Below are positions 62,505-64,000 of a DNA stretch of 64,000 nt, in pieces. The DNA is from GCA-002708145 sp045562755. GTDB lineage: Bacteria; Chloroflexota; Dehalococcoidia; Lucifugimonadales; Lucifugimonadaceae. How positions within the stretch are numbered: position 1 is the stretch's first letter; each line of letters begins with the position of its first letter. A program made the translations under genes and the position numbers. The notes under the pieces are model-generated. The model was given only the letters and a program-made list of their open reading frames with translations, was not told the origin of the DNA and did not search any database. The stretch is taken from positions 248,001-312,000 of the forward strand of contig JBJKVF010000006.1 of NCBI GenBank assembly GCA_045562755.1, given 5' to 3'.

Positions 62505-63884
62505 ATGCAACAAAAAAGAAACTTAACTCAAGAATATACTAATAAAGTACTTCTAAATGGTACTCTTGAAACTCCTAAATGGTGGGCACCTACGGTGGCA
62601 GGTCTTGGATTTGTTGTGTTAATTGGAGTAATAATCATAGCCACTATGGTCAATAGAGGTTTAGGACTCACAGGACTTTCTAGGCCAGTATATTGGGGGT
62701 TATTTATTACTACGTTTGTTTTTTGGGTAGGTATTTCACACGCTGGCATTATGATATCTGCGATTTTAAGACTAACCCAAGCTGAATGGAGAAGACCTGT
62801 TACTCGAGCAGCGGAACTACTAACGGTTTGCTCATTATTTACAGCTCTAGTATTCCCTCTTATTCACGCAGGAAGGCCTTGGAGAATAGCATATTGGATT
62901 CTTCCATACGATATTTCTAGAGGAATTTATCCAAATATCAGATCTCCTTTAATCATGGATCCAGTTGCAATATCTACATACCTAACTGGTTCAACATTAT
63001 TTTTGTATATTGCTTTATTACCTGATTTAGGTGTACTAAGAGACAGAACAACAGGGTGGAAAAATGCGTTTTACACCTTACTAGCACTAGGATGGAAAGG
63101 TAATCCTAGACAATGGCAAATGCAAACTATTGGAGGAATACTTCTTTCCGCTCTAATGTTACCTATTTTCGTATCTGTTCACTCAATAGTTTCATGGGAT
63201 TTTGCTGTAGCTTCTGCAGTTGAAGGTTGGCACTCAACAATTTTTGCACCATATTTTGTTATAGGAGCTGTTCATTCAGGGGTTTCTGCAGTTGTTACAA
63301 TGATGGCATTAATGAGATGGATGTGGAAGTGGGATGATTTTATTCGCCCAGAACATTTTGATGCATTAGCAAGATTATTAATTGTAGTTGCTACAGGTTG
63401 GTTAGCATGTACTTTCTTGGAACTAACTTTTGCTTTATATGGTCAAGATGCTCCTGAAATAGCATTAAGAGAGATGCAAATGTTTCAATGGCCATGGAAC
63501 TTATTATTTATAATTTTCTTTGTCACTGGATACCTTATACCAGTGCCAATATGGTGCGTAAAAAAATATAGAAATAATATAGCAATTATGTTCTGGACTT
63601 CAATATTAGTGAACGTAGGAATGTGGCTTGAGAGATTTTTAATTATTGTCCCAGGACTAGCTAGAAGAACGCCTTTTGTTTTCACTTGGGAAGCTTACAG
63701 ACCAAGTCCTGTAGAATGGGCAATAATGATCTGGTCATTTGCATGGGTATCTTTACTAATGTTACTTTTTTCCAGATTTTTTCCATTAGTACCTTTATTT
63801 GAGCAAAAAGAAAGTCAAGTATTTACTGATGATATTGTAATAGGCAGGGCCAAAGTCCCTGCAATAGTTAGAGAAGTAGAGTAA
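62505..63884 (+). CDS. actC: ACIII NrfD/PsrC-like integral membrane subunit, ActC candidate
   Basis: This is the second NrfD-like subunit, 459 residues and about ten helices. Strong segments include GISHAGIMISAILRLTQAEW, RRPVTRAAELLTVCSL and IHAGRPWRIAYWILPYD, which match the ActC quinol-site region more closely than the preceding gene does. A cytoplasmic-type C-terminal tail follows the last helix. It lies 14 bp after the previous gene. ActC versus ActF naming is inferred. Confidence 0.8.
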   Translation: MQQKRNLTQEYTNKVLLNGTLETPKWWAPTVAGLGFVVLIGVIIIATMVNRGLGLTGLSRPVYWGLFITTFVFWVGISHAGIMISAILRLTQAEWRRPVTRAAELLTVCSLFTALVFPLIHAGRPWRIAYWILPYDISRGIYPNIRSPLIMDPVAISTYLTGSTLFLYIALLPDLGVLRDRTTGWKNAFYTLLALGWKGNPRQWQMQTIGGILLSALMLPIFVSVHSIVSWDFAVASAVEGWHSTIFAPYFVIGAVHSGVSAVVTMMALMRWMWKWDDFIRPEHFDALARLLIVVATGWLACTFLELTFALYGQDAPEIALREMQMFQWPWNLLFIIFFVTGYLIPVPIWCVKKYRNNIAIMFWTSILVNVGMWLERFLIIVPGLARRTPFVFTWEAYRPSPVEWAIMIWSFAWVSLLMLLFSRFFPLVPLFEQKESQVFTDDIVIGRAKVPAIVREVE

Positions 63885-63895
63885 AGGAAAAATTT

Positions 63896-64000
63896 ATGAG
63901 TATTAGTATGATAGGTTTATTTCAAGAAGCAGCTCCAGCTGCTGATGCCATGGATGGTTTAAAGAATGCTGGTTTTGAGCTTGGTTCATTTGATGTTCTT
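63896..64000 (+). CDS. Start of an ACIII-operon gene, possibly ActD (DUF3341), cut by the window end
   Basis: AAAGGA lies seven bases before an ATG at 63896, and 35 codons are visible, beginning MSISMIGLFQEAAPAADAMD. The last residues LKNAGFELGSFDVL resemble the start of DUF3341/ActD proteins (helix, then AGF...DVxSP). It follows actC by 11 bp on the same strand, which is a usual place for actD. Too little is visible for certainty. Confidence 0.5.
   Translation, partial: MSISMIGLFQEAAPAADAMDGLKNAGFELGSFDVL

Overview
The window looks like a piece of a streamlined, very AT-rich (roughly 30% GC by eye, not counted) marine-type bacterial chromosome, most plausibly a Chloroflexota lineage such as SAR202/Dehalococcoidia-like bacteria. 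The assignment is an inference from gene content: an Alternative Complex III operon with a pentaheme cytochrome, SUF genes of the SufU type, PyrR-regulated pyrimidine genes, a dnaJ-hspR-clpC cluster, Ni-superoxide dismutase with its own peptidase, and hpnCDE squalene genes. Genes are packed tightly. Several convergent pairs overlap at their 3' ends, and many operon neighbours share ATGA start/stop overlaps. No tRNA, rRNA, CRISPR array, insertion sequence or prophage gene was seen.

Layout. 1-1.4 kb: pyrR-pyrB behind a readable PyrR attenuator. 1.4-7.6 kb: single housekeeping or catabolic genes (SprT-like protease, FAD oxidase, ferredoxin-NADP reductase, PAC2 protein, 2-hydroxyacid dehydrogenase, Nudix hydrolase, D-threonine-aldolase-like enzyme). 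7.7-19.3 kb: ilvD, an M20 peptidase, a propeller lipoprotein, a NYN-domain protein, a propeller/amidohydrolase/monooxygenase cassette, a large unknown membrane protein with an internal duplication, an MFS exporter and an rRNA methyltransferase. 19.3-23.5 kb: a 0.5-kb leader with two copies of a structured RNA-like motif, then metY-metA-aldehyde dehydrogenase. 23.5-32.5 kb: an NMT1-like protein, an epimerase, sufBCDSU, gatB, secG. 32.5-39.4 kb: cysS, ispDF, a VTT membrane protein, clpC, hspR, dnaJ. 39.5-45.6 kb: prenyl synthase, an hpnG-like gene, hpnC, hpnD, hpnE, a YbaN-type protein and an aquaporin. 45.6-46.5 kb: sodX and sodN, divergent. 46.6-54 kb: a frameshifted TauE/SafE gene, a DHDPS-family aldolase, a Na+-pump decarboxylase remnant (beta, BCCP, gamma) joined to 5-oxoprolinase genes pxpABC, and a Gfo/Idh/MocA oxidoreductase. 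54-56.5 kb: a DUF971 protein and 2-oxoacid dehydrogenase E1 alpha/beta. 56.8-64 kb: the Alternative Complex III operon, running off the end.

How it fits together. The organism looks like an aerobic heterotroph. It would oxidise organic acids and amino-acid derivatives (E1, 5-oxoproline, M20, aldolase and lactone genes), pass electrons through ACIII to cytochrome c, make Fe-S clusters with SUF, and make methionine by direct sulfhydrylation of O-acetylhomoserine. It would make squalene by the HpnCDE route. The most promising undescribed elements are the tandem RNA motif upstream of metY and the linkage of a carboxyltransferase-less Na+ decarboxylase module to pxpABC.
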